From assembly GCA_007115705.1 (NCBI GenBank), contig QXEO01000336.1, positions 59,500 through 123,499 of the forward strand: DNA of 64,000 nucleotides, in the 5' to 3' direction. Within the stretch, counting starts at the first letter, position 1; the number at the start of each line of letters is the position of its first letter. This DNA is from Dactylis glomerata (Eukaryota; Streptophyta; Magnoliopsida; Poales; Poaceae). Both the position numbers and the translations under genes were made by a program. Of the stretch, positions 47,603-58,751 are shown piece by piece. The notes beneath the pieces were generated by a model that was given only the letters and a program-made list of their open reading frames with translations, searched no databases and was not told the origin of the DNA.

Positions 47603-49232
47603 TGCTAACGCCAAGTTGACGTGTGAAAATGCAGTTGATGGTCCTTGTGCGTGGTGAACAACCAGCCCGTTGGGAACCCCAAGAGGAAGGTGTGATGAGT
47701 ATAGCAGCTAGTTTTCCCTCAGTTAAGAAACCAAGGTTTATCGTTCTTGGAGAGAATGGACAATAACGACTGAAGGTGATGCTTGCTAGTTTGCGACAGC
47801 TCTGAACAATTTATATATGGCGCCTCGTCCAAGCTTTGCTTGCTAGCTGCAACGCGGAACCTACACACAACACAACCAAGTACTTTGTTCCCAACTTGCG
47901 ATGAGGTTGTCAATCTCACCGGTTTGCTTGAAACAAAGGTTATGAGCGTATCGAGTGGAAAATAGTAGAAGTATGCTAGTAAAGTAAACAGTGCGAGTAA
48001 AGTAAATAGGTAATAGCAATATGATGGAAATAGGACCGGGGTCCACAGTTCACTAGTGGTGTCTCTCCATAAGATAAATAACACATGCTGGGTAAACAAA
48101 TTACAGTTGGGCAATTGATAGAATAAAGATAAACGTGATATGTCAAGAAGATCACTATGAAATTTACTCTAGGCATTACAACAAAATACATAGACCGCCA
48201 TCCAACTGCATCTATGACTAATAATCCACTTGTGGCGAATCAATCCGAGAACTTCACAAGTATTAAGTTGCGAACAACAGATAATTGCATTAAGCAAAGT
48301 GTGTAATGTAAACAAAGCATATGCCCTTGAGCATATGAATGTTGTTTTCTCCCTAGTAGCAACAGCACATCTACAACCTTAGAGGTTTTTGTCACTCTCC
48401 CAGGTTAAATAGAGGCATGAACCCACTATCGAGCATAAATACCCCCTCTTGGAGTCACTAGCAACTACTCGGCCAAGATAGCTACTAACAACGGAGAGCA
48501 TGCAAGATCATAAACAACATAGAGATAACAAAAGATATAATTCAGTACAGCAACTCAATCATAACACCAATATTCATCGGATCCCAACAAACCAAACATG
48601 TAGAATTACATAACGGTGATCTCAATCATGTAGGGCAGCTCATGAGATCTAAACATGAAGCACATGGTGGAGAAGACAACCATCTAGCTACTGCTATGGA
48701 CCCATAGTCCAAGGTAGACTACTCACTCATCGCTCCGGAGGCAAGCATGGCGATGAAGAAGACCTCCGGTGGCGATTCCCTTCTCCGGCAGGGTGCCGGG
48801 AAGAGCTTCTGGACCCTCCCGATCTTCGGGTCGACGGCGGCGGCAGATCGCGATGTGTTCTGGAAAAGTGATCGGGTCTTTTGGTTTTTCCCGTCGGGGG
48901 GTCTTTATAGGCGAAGGGGCGATGTCAGAGGTGGAGCTAGGCGGCCTCACGCCAGGGTGGCGCGGCCCAGGCCCTGGCTGCGCCAGCCTGGTGTGTGGGG
49001 CCCCTGTGGGCCCCCTCATACTCTCCATCGGATCTCTGGAAGCTTCCGGGTAAAATAAGACTTCAGGAACTTGTTTTGTCCAATTCCGAGAATATTTCCT
49101 GTGTATCACTTCTGAAACACAAAAACAGCAGAAAACAGGGAACTAGCACTGTGGCAACTTGTTAATAGGTTAGTTCTTGTTAATAGGTTAGTTCCGGAAA
49201 ATGCATAAAAGTGCCACAAAGTGTAACGAAAC
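47603..49232 (-). repeat. A1 right (5') LTR, main part
   Basis: Continues at 58168-58233 after BARE and a duplicated segment. It contains the tandem duplication GGTTAGTTCTTGTTAATAGG near 49165-49190, which is also present in the duplicated copy near 58100-58125. That proves the copy is local. Confidence 0.85.
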
Positions 49233-50962
49233 TGTTGGAATTATGCCCTAGAGGCAATAATAAAGATGTTATTATTATAATTCTTGTTCATGATAATGTT
49301 TATATTCCATGCTAGAATTGTATTAAGCGGAAACTTTAATACTTGTGTGGTTTATGAACAACACCGTGTCCCTAGTACGCCTCTATGGACTAGCTCGTTG
49401 ATTAATGATGGTTAAGGTTTCCTAACCATAGACATGAGTTGTCAATTAATAATGAGATCATATCATTAGGAGAATGATGTGATGGACAGACCCAAATAAA
49501 GCAGAGCAATTAGATCGTATCATTGTGTTCATCTTTGCGAAGCTTTTTCCTATGTCAAGTATTGTATTCCTTAGACCATGAGATAATACAACTCCCTGGT
49601 ATCGGAAGAAAGCTTTGAGGTCATCAAACGTCATCCTATGTGAGGGTGATCATAAAGGTGTCTCTCAGGTGATCGGAAAGTACTTGTTGGGTTGTATGTA
49701 TCGAGATGGAATTTGTCCCTCCCGAGTCGGAGAGATATACTTTGGGCCCACTCGGTAATCGATATCAACACCGCTTGCAAGCACGTGGTTAAGGAGTTAA
49801 TCACAAAGTGATATCGGATTACAGAACGAGTAAAGTACTTGCTGTGAACGAGATTGAACTAGGTATGCCGATACCGACGATCGAATCTCGGGCAAGTAAA
49901 ATATCGTGTGACGAAGGGAATACATATACGGGATTAATTGAATCCTGACATCGTGGTTCATCCGATATGATCATCGATGAATATGTGGGAGTAAATATGG
50001 GTTTCCAGATCCCGTTGTTGATTATTGATAGAAGATCATGTCTGCATATTCTCGAACCCGTAGGGTCACACACTTAACGTGCATCGACGCTAGGATAGAA
50101 TGGATAATTGGTTTATGAGTTTTTGTTCGGAGTCTCAGATGAGATCCAGGACGTCACGAGAGGTTCCGGAATGGTCCGGAGAATATGATTCATATAAAGG
50201 AAAGCAGTTTTTGGATTCCGGAATCGTTTCGGAGTTTATCGGTATTGTACCGGAAGGTTCTAGAAGGTTCCGGAGTGGGACCAACATGGGCCCACTTGTC
50301 GGAGGCCTGCGTGGGCCTAAGGAGAAGTGTACTGGCCACATTGGGCCAGGCGCATGAGGCCCCTAAGGCCCAGCCGGCCAGCCCTTAGGGGAAACCCTAA
50401 GGGAACCTTCCAGAAGAGGGGGGAGGGAAGACTTGCCCCCTACTCTTCCCCCTAGCCGCCGCCCTAGAGGCTTGGAGGAGGGGCCAAGGCAGCCGGCCAG
50501 CCCCCCATATAAGGGGGGGCAGGGGCGCAGCCCCCTCTTACTCCAACCCTAGCCGCCGACCAACTGCTGCCCCTCCACCTCTCTCTCGCGCGACTGTGCG
50601 TAGGCGAAGCCCTGCCGCAGAAACTCTCCACCATAAGCACCACGTCGTCGTGCTGCAGATCCAATCTATCTCTCCACCATACTTGCTGGACCAAGGAAGG
50701 AGGAGACGTCGCTGCACCGTACGTGTGCATCTCTCGGAGGCGCCGCCACTTGCGGCGTAGGATCGGATCGGATCGCGGGGAGGAGACGGCTAGTACGACT
50801 ACATCATCCACGTTCTGTTGAACGTTTCCGCTGTGCGATTTCTTCAAGGGTATGAAGATCTCATCTATCTCTCTCGTTGATTACATCTCCTAGATTAGAT
50901 CTTGGCTTTCTTGTTCGCATCCGTAGGAAATTTTTTGATTTACTATGCTACGAAACCCTTCA
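49233..50962 (+). repeat. BARE 5' LTR
   Basis: 1730 bp. A TATA box (CATATAAGG, 50506-50514) in GC-rich DNA gives the likely element promoter; its copy in the 3' LTR is at about 57473-57481. Confidence 0.95.
50506..50514 (+). promoter_or_regulatory. TATA box in BARE 5' LTR
   Basis: CATATAAGG between C-rich and G-rich runs, about 455 bp before the LTR end. Expected to drive the genomic RNA. The position is a reading from sequence only. Confidence 0.6.
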
Positions 50963-50963
50963 G

Positions 50964-50975
50964 TGGTATCAGAGC
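50964..50975 (+). other. BARE primer-binding site
   Basis: TGGTATCAGAGC, complementary to initiator-methionine tRNA, one base after the LTR. Confidence 0.92.
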
Positions 50976-52190
50976 TAGATCTATGCGTAGATGTGTTTCA
51001 CGAGTAGAACGCAACATGCTTGTTGCGGGCGTTGATGTTTTATGTTGCAAGCCTCTTTGTTTTGTATTTCTTATGGCGCGGCATAGTGAGATCGAAGCGG
51101 TCCAGGCCAACTTTACGCGACCTCGTTCGCGAGACCGGCTCCGCACTTGACGTGTGGCTTGTTCCACACATGCGGCTGGTGGATGCCAGTTTCTCTCACT
51201 ATAGTAGTCATGAGATTTAGAACGGATGTTAGCAACCATAATATCACCGTTGTGGCTTTTCGTAGGTAAGAATCGTTCTTAGCTTGTTACTCCCATAAGC
51301 CACGTAAAACATGCAACAACAAAGTAGAGGCGTCTAACTTGTTTTTGCAGGGAGTGTTTTGTGATATGGTATGGCCCAAGACATGATGTGTATGAATTGA
51401 GATGTATGCAATGATCATGTTTTGTAATCTTTCACGACTTGCATGTCGATGAGTTCACAACCGGCAGGAGCCATATGGTTGTCTTTATAATTGTGTATGA
51501 CCTGCGAGTCAACTTCTTATACGCCATGTAATAGCTTTACTTTATCGCTAAGTAGTTAGCAATAGTTGTAGTTGCTATTCGTGGTGGAGGCAATCATGGT
51601 GGAGTGATGGAGATCATGCCGGCGCGCACAAGATGGAGATCATGGCGCGGAGATTGGCTATACCATGTCACATAAAATTATATGCATGTGATGTTTATCC
51701 TTTTATGTATCTTATTATGCTTAGATCGCGACGGTAGCATTATAAGATGATTCCTCACTTAAAGATCAAGATAAAATTGTGTTCTCCCCTCGTATGCGCC
51801 GTTGCGAAAGTTTGTCGTTTTCAAGCATCTCGTGATGATCGGGTGCTATAAACTCTACGTTCACATACAACGGGTGCAAGCCAGTTTTGCACATGCGGAG
51901 ATACTTGGGTTTGACTTGACGAGCCTAGCATGTACAGACATGGCCTTGGAACACACGAACCGAAAGGTTAAACATGAGTCATATGAATGATATGATCGAC
52001 ACTTAGTTGTCCACCATTGAAATCACATCTCTTCTCGTGAAGATCGGATTAGGTGTGGTGAATTTGGATCGTGTTCACTAAAGAACTTGAGGGATGTTGA
52101 ATTTAGTGGGAGTTCATCTAGTAATTTGATTAAGTTGAACTAGTTATCATGAACATAGTCTAAATTGTACTTGCAAATTTTGTAGATCAA
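50976..52190 (+). other. BARE untranslated leader
   Basis: About 1.2 kb without a sustained frame between the primer-binding site and gag. In BARE-type elements this leader carries packaging and dimerisation signals. Part of it (51590-51980) is strongly conserved in decayed C1 (about 20820-21220, inverted). Confidence 0.8.
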
Positions 52191-55100
52191 ATGGCTAAGT
52201 CCAACTTCAACTTTAACGTTTTTGCTAAGAAAGAAAAGCTTAAAAACAATGGGTCTAACTTCACCAACTGGTTCCGCAATCTAAGAATCATTCTCGCTGG
52301 CGGACAAAAAGCCTATGTACTTGAGAAAGCGCTAGGTGACGCCCCTAGTACTGATGCGCCGGCTGATGAAAAAGCTGTTTATCAGTCACGCAAAGATGAT
52401 TATGGCGTGATTAAGAGTACCATGTTGTTTGCTATGGAACCGGAACTTCAAAATCATTTTGAGGAGTTCGGCGGGCCTTTTGAGATACTTGAGGAACTGA
52501 AAACCATGTTTTAGACTCAAGCCCGTTCTGAGAGATATGCGATCTCTGAGAAGTTCTTTAACTGCAAGATGGAGGAAGGGAGTTTCGTTAGTGAGCACGC
52601 CATTAAGATGTCGGGCTACACTCAACGCCTTGAGCAACTGGACTGCAAGATTCCAGAAGAGCTCAAGATTGACAGAGTTCTACAATCACTCCCTCCTAGC
52701 TACAAAGGTTTTGTAGTTACTCACAATCAAATTGGTTCCACTGATACGATCACTGAGCTCTTCGCTAAGCTGAAAGCTGCGGAGGTGGATATCAAAAAGG
52801 ATAATCATGTGTTGATGGTCAACAAGACCACTAGCTTTAAGAAAGCTAAGGGTGCAAAGGGATCCTTCAAGAAAGGCAGCGGCAAGCGCGTTGCCCCTGC
52901 TGAGAAGAAGCTCAAGTCTGGACCTAAGCCGGACACTGAGTGCTTCTATTGCAAGGACAAAGGTCACTGGAAGCGCAACTGTCCAAAGTACTTAGCGGAC
53001 AAGAAGGCTGGCACCATTAAAGGTATATTTGATATACATGTTATTGATGTTTACCTTACTAGCGCTCGTTGTAGTGCCTGGGTATATGATACTGGTTCAG
53101 TTGCTAATATTTGTAACTCGAAACAGGAGCTACGGAATAGACGGCGGCTAGCAAGGGATGAGGTGACGATGCGCGTAGGCAATGGATCAAAAGTTGATGT
53201 GATGGCCGTCGGCACGCTCTCCTTAGTTTTACCTTCGGGATTAGTTTTAAACCTTAATAAATGTTATTATGTGCCTGCGTTGAGCATGAACATTATATCT
53301 GGATCGTGTTTATTGCAAGACGGTTATTCATTTAAATCTGAGAATAATGGTTGTTCTATTTATATGAATAACATCTTTTATGGTCATGCACCTGTTGTGA
53401 ATGGTTTATTTCTTCTGAATCTCGAAAGCAATGAAACGCACATCCATAACATTGAGGCTAAAAGATGCAAAGTAGATAGTGATAATCCAACTTATTTGTC
53501 GCACTGCCGTCTAGGTCATATTGGTGTAAAACGCATGAAGAAACTCCATTCTGATGGACTTTTGGAGTCTCTTGATTTTGAATCATTTGACACGTGCGAG
53601 CCGTGCCTCATGGGCAAGATGATCAAAACCCCGTTCTCCGGAATAATGGAGCGAGCAACGGACTTATTGGAAATCATACATACCGATGTGTGCGGACCAA
53701 TGAGTGTTTCGACGCGCGGTGGATATCGCTATTTTCTCACTTTTACTGATGACTTAAGTAGATATGGGTATATCTATTTAATGAAACATAAATCTGAAAC
53801 GTTTGAAAAGTTCAAAGAATTTCAGAACGAAGTGGAAAACCATTATAACAGGAAAATTAAATTTCTGCGATCCGATCGTGGAGGTGAGTATTTGAGTTAT
53901 GATTTTCTCACGCATCTTAAAGCAAGCGGAATCGTTTCACAACTCACGCCACCCGGAACACCACAGCGCAATGGTGTGTCTGAACGCCGGAATCGAACTC
54001 TATTAGATATGGTGCGATCAATGATGTCTCTTACAGATTTGCCGTTATCATTTTGGGGTTATGCATTAGAAACCGCTGCATTCACTTTAAATAGGGCACC
54101 ATCTAAATCCGTTGAGACGACACCGTATGAACTATGGTTTGGTGCTAAACCTAAGTTGTCATTTCTTAAAGTTTGGGGATGCGAAGCTTACATCAAGAAG
54201 TTGATGCCGGACAAGCTCGAACCCAAAGCGGAGAAATGCGTCTTCATAGGATACCCTAAGGAAACGATTGGGTATACCTTCTACCACAGATCCGAAGGCA
54301 AAGTGTTTGTTGCAAAGAACGGATCCTTTCTTGAGAAGGAGTTTCTCTCGAAAGAAGTGAGTGGGAGGAAGGTAGAGCTAGACGAGGTTATTGAACCTTC
54401 TCTTGAGTTGGAGAGTAGCGCAGCACCTGAAATTGTTCCGGTGTCATCTGCACCAACAAGAGAGGAAGCTAATGACGAGGATCATGAAACTTCGAACGAT
54501 GCTACTACTGAGCTTCGCAGGTCGACAAGGTCACGTGCCACTCCTGAATGGTACGACAACCCTGTCTTAACAGTCTTGTTGTTAGACAACAGTGAACCTG
54601 CGAACTATGAGGAAGCAATGATGAGCCCAGACTCTGAGAAATGGCTAGAGGCCATGAAATCCGAATTGGGATCCATGAGCGAAAACCAAGTGTGGACTTT
54701 GGTGGACCCTCCTAGCGACCGTAAGGCCGTTGAGTGCAAATGGATTTTCAAGAAGAAAACGGACACGGATGGTAATGTTACTGTCTATAAAGCTCGGCTT
54801 GTCGCAAAAGGTTTTCGGCAAGTTCAAGGTGTTGACTACGATGAGACTTTCTCTCCCGTAGCGATGTTTAAGTCCATTCGGATTTTATTAGCAATTGCTG
54901 CGTTTCATGATTATGAAATATGGCAGATGGATGTCAAGACTGCATTCCTCAATGGCAACATTGATGAAGAGTTGTATATGATGCAGCCCGAAGGTTTTGT
55001 CGATCCTAAGGATGCTAATAAGGTGTGCAAACTTCAGCGTTCCATTTATGGACTGAAGCAAGCATCTCGGAGTTGGAACCTTCGTTTTGATCAAGTGATC

Positions 55101-56174
55101 AAGAGTTTTGGATTTGTTCCAAATTGCTACGAACCTTGTATCTACAAGAAAGTGAGTGGGAGCTCGGTGACATTTTTAGTACTATATGTGGATGACATAT
55201 TGATTATTGGAAATGACATCGGCATGCTTAACGATGTGAAGAGTTATTTGAATAAATGTTTTTCAATGAAAGATCTAGGAGAAGCTGCTTATATATTAGG
55301 CATCAAAATCTATAGAGATAGAGAAAGACGCCTAATAGCTTTAAGCCAAAGTACATACCTGGACAAAGTTCTGAAGAGGTTCAGAATGGATAAAGCAAAG
55401 AAAGGTTCATTACCCATGTTGTCAGGTAAGATATTGAGCAAGGCTCAGTGTCCAGCTACGGTAAAAGATAGAGATACTATGAGCAAAGTGCCATATGCCT
55501 CGGCCATAGGTTCTATCATGTATGCCATGCTGTGTACTAGACCGGATGTGTCCAATGCTCTTAGTTTGACGAGCAGATACCAAAGTGATCCAGGAGTGGA
55601 ACACTGGACAGCCGTAAAGAACATCCTAAAGTATTTAAATAGGACTAAAGAAATGTTCTTGGTCTATGGAGGTGATGAGGAGCTCGTCGTAAAAGGTTAC
55701 GTCGACGCTAGTTTCGACACCGACCCGGATGATTCTAAATCTCAGACAGGATACGTTTATATTTTGAATGGTGGAGCTGTGAGCTGGAGAAGCTGCAAGC
55801 AAAGCGTGATCGCGGGATCTACAACAGAAGCGGAATACATGGCTGCTTCGGAAGCATCAAGTGAAGGAGTTTGGATCAGAAACTTCATCACTGAGCTTGG
55901 TGTGGTTCCAAATGCCTTGGACCCACTGGAGATATTGTGTGACAACACTGGCGCCATAGCACTGGCTAAGGAACCAAGATATCATCCAAAGACCAAGCAC
56001 ATCAACCGCCGGTTCCATATAATTCGAGATTATATAGCAGATGGAGATCTGAAGATTAGCAAAGTACATACGGATCTGAATGTCGCAGATCCGTTGACTA
56101 AACCTCTTCCACGAGCAAAACATGATCAGCACCTTAATGCCATGGGTGTTAGATTGTTACCAGATGTAAACTAG
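52191..56174 (+). pseudogene. BARE gag-pol polyprotein gene with one premature stop
   Basis: Single frame, 1327 codons, broken only by TAG at 52512-52514 (codon 108, in gag, probably from CAG). Order: gag; CCHC zinc knuckle (CFYCKDKGHWKRNCPKY, 52941); aspartic protease (YDTGS, about 53085); integrase with HHCC (from about 53495), TDVCGP, SDRGGEY and NGVSERRN; RT with YKARLVAKGF, DVKTAFLNG and LYVDDILI (about 55180); RNase H with VDASFDTD, STTEAEYMAA and KHINRRFHIIRDY. Domain order PR-IN-RT-RH is the copia order. All catalytic signatures looked for are present. The long frame from 52569 is open by itself, but an internal start there would lack the N-terminal part of gag. Confidence 0.95.
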
Positions 56175-56189
56175 ATTATTGACTCTAGT

Positions 56190-56202
56190 GCAAGTGGGAG
56201 AC
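56190..56202 (+). other. BARE polypurine tract
   Basis: GCAAGTGGGAGAC immediately before the 3' LTR. Confidence 0.85.
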
Positions 56203-57929
56203 TGTTGGAATTATGCCCTAGAGGCAATAATAAAGATGTTATTATTATAATTCTTGTTCATGATAATGTTTATATTCCATGCTAGAATTGTATTAAGCGG
56301 AAACTTTAATACTTGTGTGGTTTATGAACAACACCGTGTCCCTAGTACGCCTCTATGGACTAGCTCATTGATTAATGATGGTTAAGGTTTCCTAACCATA
56401 GACATGAGTTGTCAATTAATAATGAGATCATATCATTAGGAGAATGATGTGATGGACAGACCCAAATAAAGCAGAGCAATTAGATCGTATCATTGTGTTC
56501 ATCTTTGCGAAGCTTTTTCCTATGTCAAGTATTGTATTCCTTAGACCATGAGATAATACAACTCCCTGGTATCGGAAGAAAGCTTTGAGGTCATCAAATG
56601 TCATCCTATGTGAGGGTGATCATAAAGGTGTCTCTCAGGTGATCGGTACTTGTTGGGTTGTATGTATCGAGATGGAATTTGTCCCTCCCGAGTCGGAGAG
56701 ATATACTTTGGGCCCACTCGGTAATCGATATCAACACCGCTTGCAAGCACGTGGTTAAGGAGTTAATCACAAAGTGATATCGGATTACGGAACGAGTAAA
56801 GTACTTGCTGTGAACGAGATTGAACTAGGTATGCCGATACCGACGATCGAATCTCGGGCAAGTAAAATATCGTGTGACGAAGGGAATACATATACGGGAT
56901 TAATTGAATCCTGACATCGTGGTTCATCCGATATGATCATCGATGAATATGTGGGAGTCAATATGGGTTTCCAGATCCCGCTGTTGATTATTGATAGAAG
57001 ATCATGTCTGCATATTCTCGAACCCGTAGGGTCACACACTTAACGTGCATCGACGCTAGGATAGAATGGATAATTGGTTTATGAGTTTTTGTTCAGAGTC
57101 TCGGATGAGATCCAGGACGTCACGAGAGGTTCCGGAATGGTCCGGAGAATAAGATTCATATAAAGGAAAGCAGTTTTTGGATTCCGGAATCGTTTCGGAG
57201 TTTATCGGTATTGTACCGGAAGGTTCTAGAAGGTTCCGGAGTGGGACCAACGTGGGCCCACTTGTCGGAGGCCTGCGTGGGCCTAAGGGGAAGTGTCCTG
57301 GCCACATTGGGCCAGGCGCACGAGGACCCTAAGGCCCAGCCGGCCAGCCCTTAGGGGAAACCCTAAGGGAACCTTCCAGAAGAGGGGGGGGGGGAAGACT
57401 TGCCCCCTACTCTTCCCCCTAGCCGCCGCCCTAGAGGCTTGGAGGAGGGGCCAAGGCAGCCGGCCAGCCCCCCATATAAGGGGGGGCAGGGGCGCAGCCC
57501 CCTCTTACTCCAACCCTAGCCGCCAGCCAACTGTTGCCCATCCACCTCTCTCTCTCGCGACTGTGCGTAGGCGAAGCCCTGCCGCAGAAACTCTCCACCA
57601 TAAGCACCACGCCGTCGTGCTGCAGATCCAATCTATCTCTCCACCATACTTGCTAGACCAAGGAAGGAGGAGACGTCGCTGCACCGTACGTGTGCATCTC
57701 TCGGAGGCGCCGCCACTTGCGGCGTAGGATCGGATCGGATCGCAGGGAGGAGATGGCTAGTATGACTACATCATCCACGTTCTGTTGAACGTTTCCGCTG
57801 TGCGATTTCTTCAAGGGTATGAAGATCTCATCTATCTCTCTCATTGATTACATCTCCTAGATTAGATCTTGGCTTTCTTGTTCGCATCCGTAGGAAATTT
57901 TTTGATTTACTATGCTGCGAAACCCTTCA
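56203..57929 (+). repeat. BARE 3' LTR
   Basis: 1727 bp. It lacks four bases (AAAG region near 49679) and has a longer G run near 57390 relative to the 5' LTR. Confidence 0.95.
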
Positions 57930-58167
57930 GTGGTATCCCTGTGGCCCCCCTCATACTCTCCTTCGGATCTCTGGAAGCTTCCGGGTAAAATAAGACTTCA
58001 GGAACTTGTTTCGTCCAATTCCGAGAATATTTCCTGTGTATCACTTCTGAAACTAAAAAACAGCAGAAAACAGGGAACTGGCACTGTGGCAACTTGTTAA
58101 TAGGTTAGTTCTTGTTAATAGGTTAGTTCCGGAAAATGCATAAAAGTGCCACGAAGTGTAACGAAAC
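57930..58167. repeat. Non-canonical right junction of BARE: 8 LTR-adjacent bases plus 231-bp flank duplication
   Basis: 57930-57937 (GTGGTATC) equals the bases that follow the 5' LTR (50963-50970), that is one spacer base plus seven bases of primer-binding site. 57937-58167 is a copy of 49002-49232, ending at the same GAAAC where BARE is inserted on the left. After it the A1 LTR simply continues (ATTAGGC). The two copies share the private 18-bp duplication of this LTR. Confidence 0.9.
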
Positions 58168-58233
58168 ATTAGGCAAATGGTGTAAAAACAAGCATGGAGC
58201 ATCAAAAATTATAGATACGTTGGAGACGTATCA
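58168..58233 (-). repeat. A1 right LTR, end part
   Basis: Last 66 bp of the LTR on the + strand (element U3 start), ending GACGTATCA and followed by the GCCGT target copy. Confidence 0.9.
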
Positions 58234-58238
58234 GCCGT

Positions 58239-58293
58239 TGAAGTGGCCCAGGAGCAGGTGGACCAGGATACCTCGGTATCCAGAGCACCGACA
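58239..58293 (-). repeat. T2 LTR, end part
   Basis: Ends CACCGACA, the inverse of TGTCGGTG at 39530, and is followed by the T2 purine tract. Confidence 0.75.
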
Positions 58294-58680
58294 GTAGCCC
58301 CCGGGAGCCTGGCCCGCAAACGCGCCCTCCCGAGGGAGCGAAGGGTCAGGGGCCCCCAGAAGCTACTGGACCCTCCAACGGCACGCGTCAACGCATGCGG
58401 TCAAAGGACCATGTGAAGATGCAGAGGCCGCAGACACGTGGCGTGACTGCGGCTGGCGAGACGAAATGGCGGGCGATGCAGCAGTCCCCTATGCGTCAAA
58501 CCACCATGATGGCGCGTCACTTCACTGCAGGGGTACTGCACCGATGCTCTGATTCCTGCACTGGGACTTGGTGCTTCGACGCTGGCCGCCCCCTTTAATT
58601 GTTTCTTCCTCGATGCCCTCTACACACCACTTGCCTCCTCCCAGTGCTACTCTCGCACCGAAGAACACTTCCCATGCGCC

Positions 58681-58751
58681 ATGGATCCCTCTGCCTCCTC
58701 CGCCGCCGCTGGATCCTCAGGCGCAGGAACGAAGCACCGCGGGCGCCCCCT
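58681..58751 (+). pseudogene. Start of a T2 antisense gene, cut by A2
   Basis: ATG at 58681 opens MDPSASSAAAGSSGAG and reads KHRGRP before A2 interrupts it. Position (just inside the 3' LTR, antisense to the element) matches the antisense gene of T1. The preceding DNA (58310-58680) is GC-rich and promoter-like, without a clear TATA box. The remainder lies beyond A2, outside the window. Confidence 0.5.

Larger units (their letters stand above)
49233..57929 (+). mobile_element. BARE/Angela/WIS-type copia element, nearly intact
   Basis: LTRs 49233-50962 and 56203-57929 start TGTTGGAATTATGCCC and end CCCTTCA. The initiator-Met primer-binding site is at 50964-50975, a long leader follows, and one gag-pol frame runs 52191-56174 with one in-frame TAG. 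A purine tract precedes the right LTR. By eye the LTRs differ at about 25 sites plus two small indels over 1.73 kb, near 1.5%. At a commonly used grass rate of 1.3e-8 per site per year this is about half a million years (inference). The left junction is normal, but the right is not: GTGGTATC and then 231 bp of copied left flank follow the LTR. Confidence 0.95.
41988..58233 (-). mobile_element. Athila-type element A1 (Sabrina/WHAM-like), complete, with BARE nested in its right LTR
   Basis: Bounded by TGCTAACGCC (41988) and GACGTATCA (58233), with target duplication GCCGT at 41983-41987 and 58234-58238. The left (3') LTR is 41988-43641, the internal region 43642-47602, and the right (5') LTR 47603-49232 plus 58168-58233. 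The primer-binding site fits tRNA-Asp, as in the Athila lineage. The internal region is only about 4 kb and codes for a short gag-protease frame with no RT, RNase H or integrase, so the element is non-autonomous. By eye its LTRs differ at roughly 2% of sites, apart from one patch. The family name is from memory and uncertain. Confidence 0.88.

Noticed and set aside
50964..50975. tRNA-like match
   Set aside because: Only the 12 bases of a primer-binding site are present; no tRNA gene structure. The same holds for 21779-21790 and 47575-47592.
54645..56132. Minus-strand frames opposite the BARE pol
   Set aside because: Shadow frames of a strongly supported plus-strand polyprotein.
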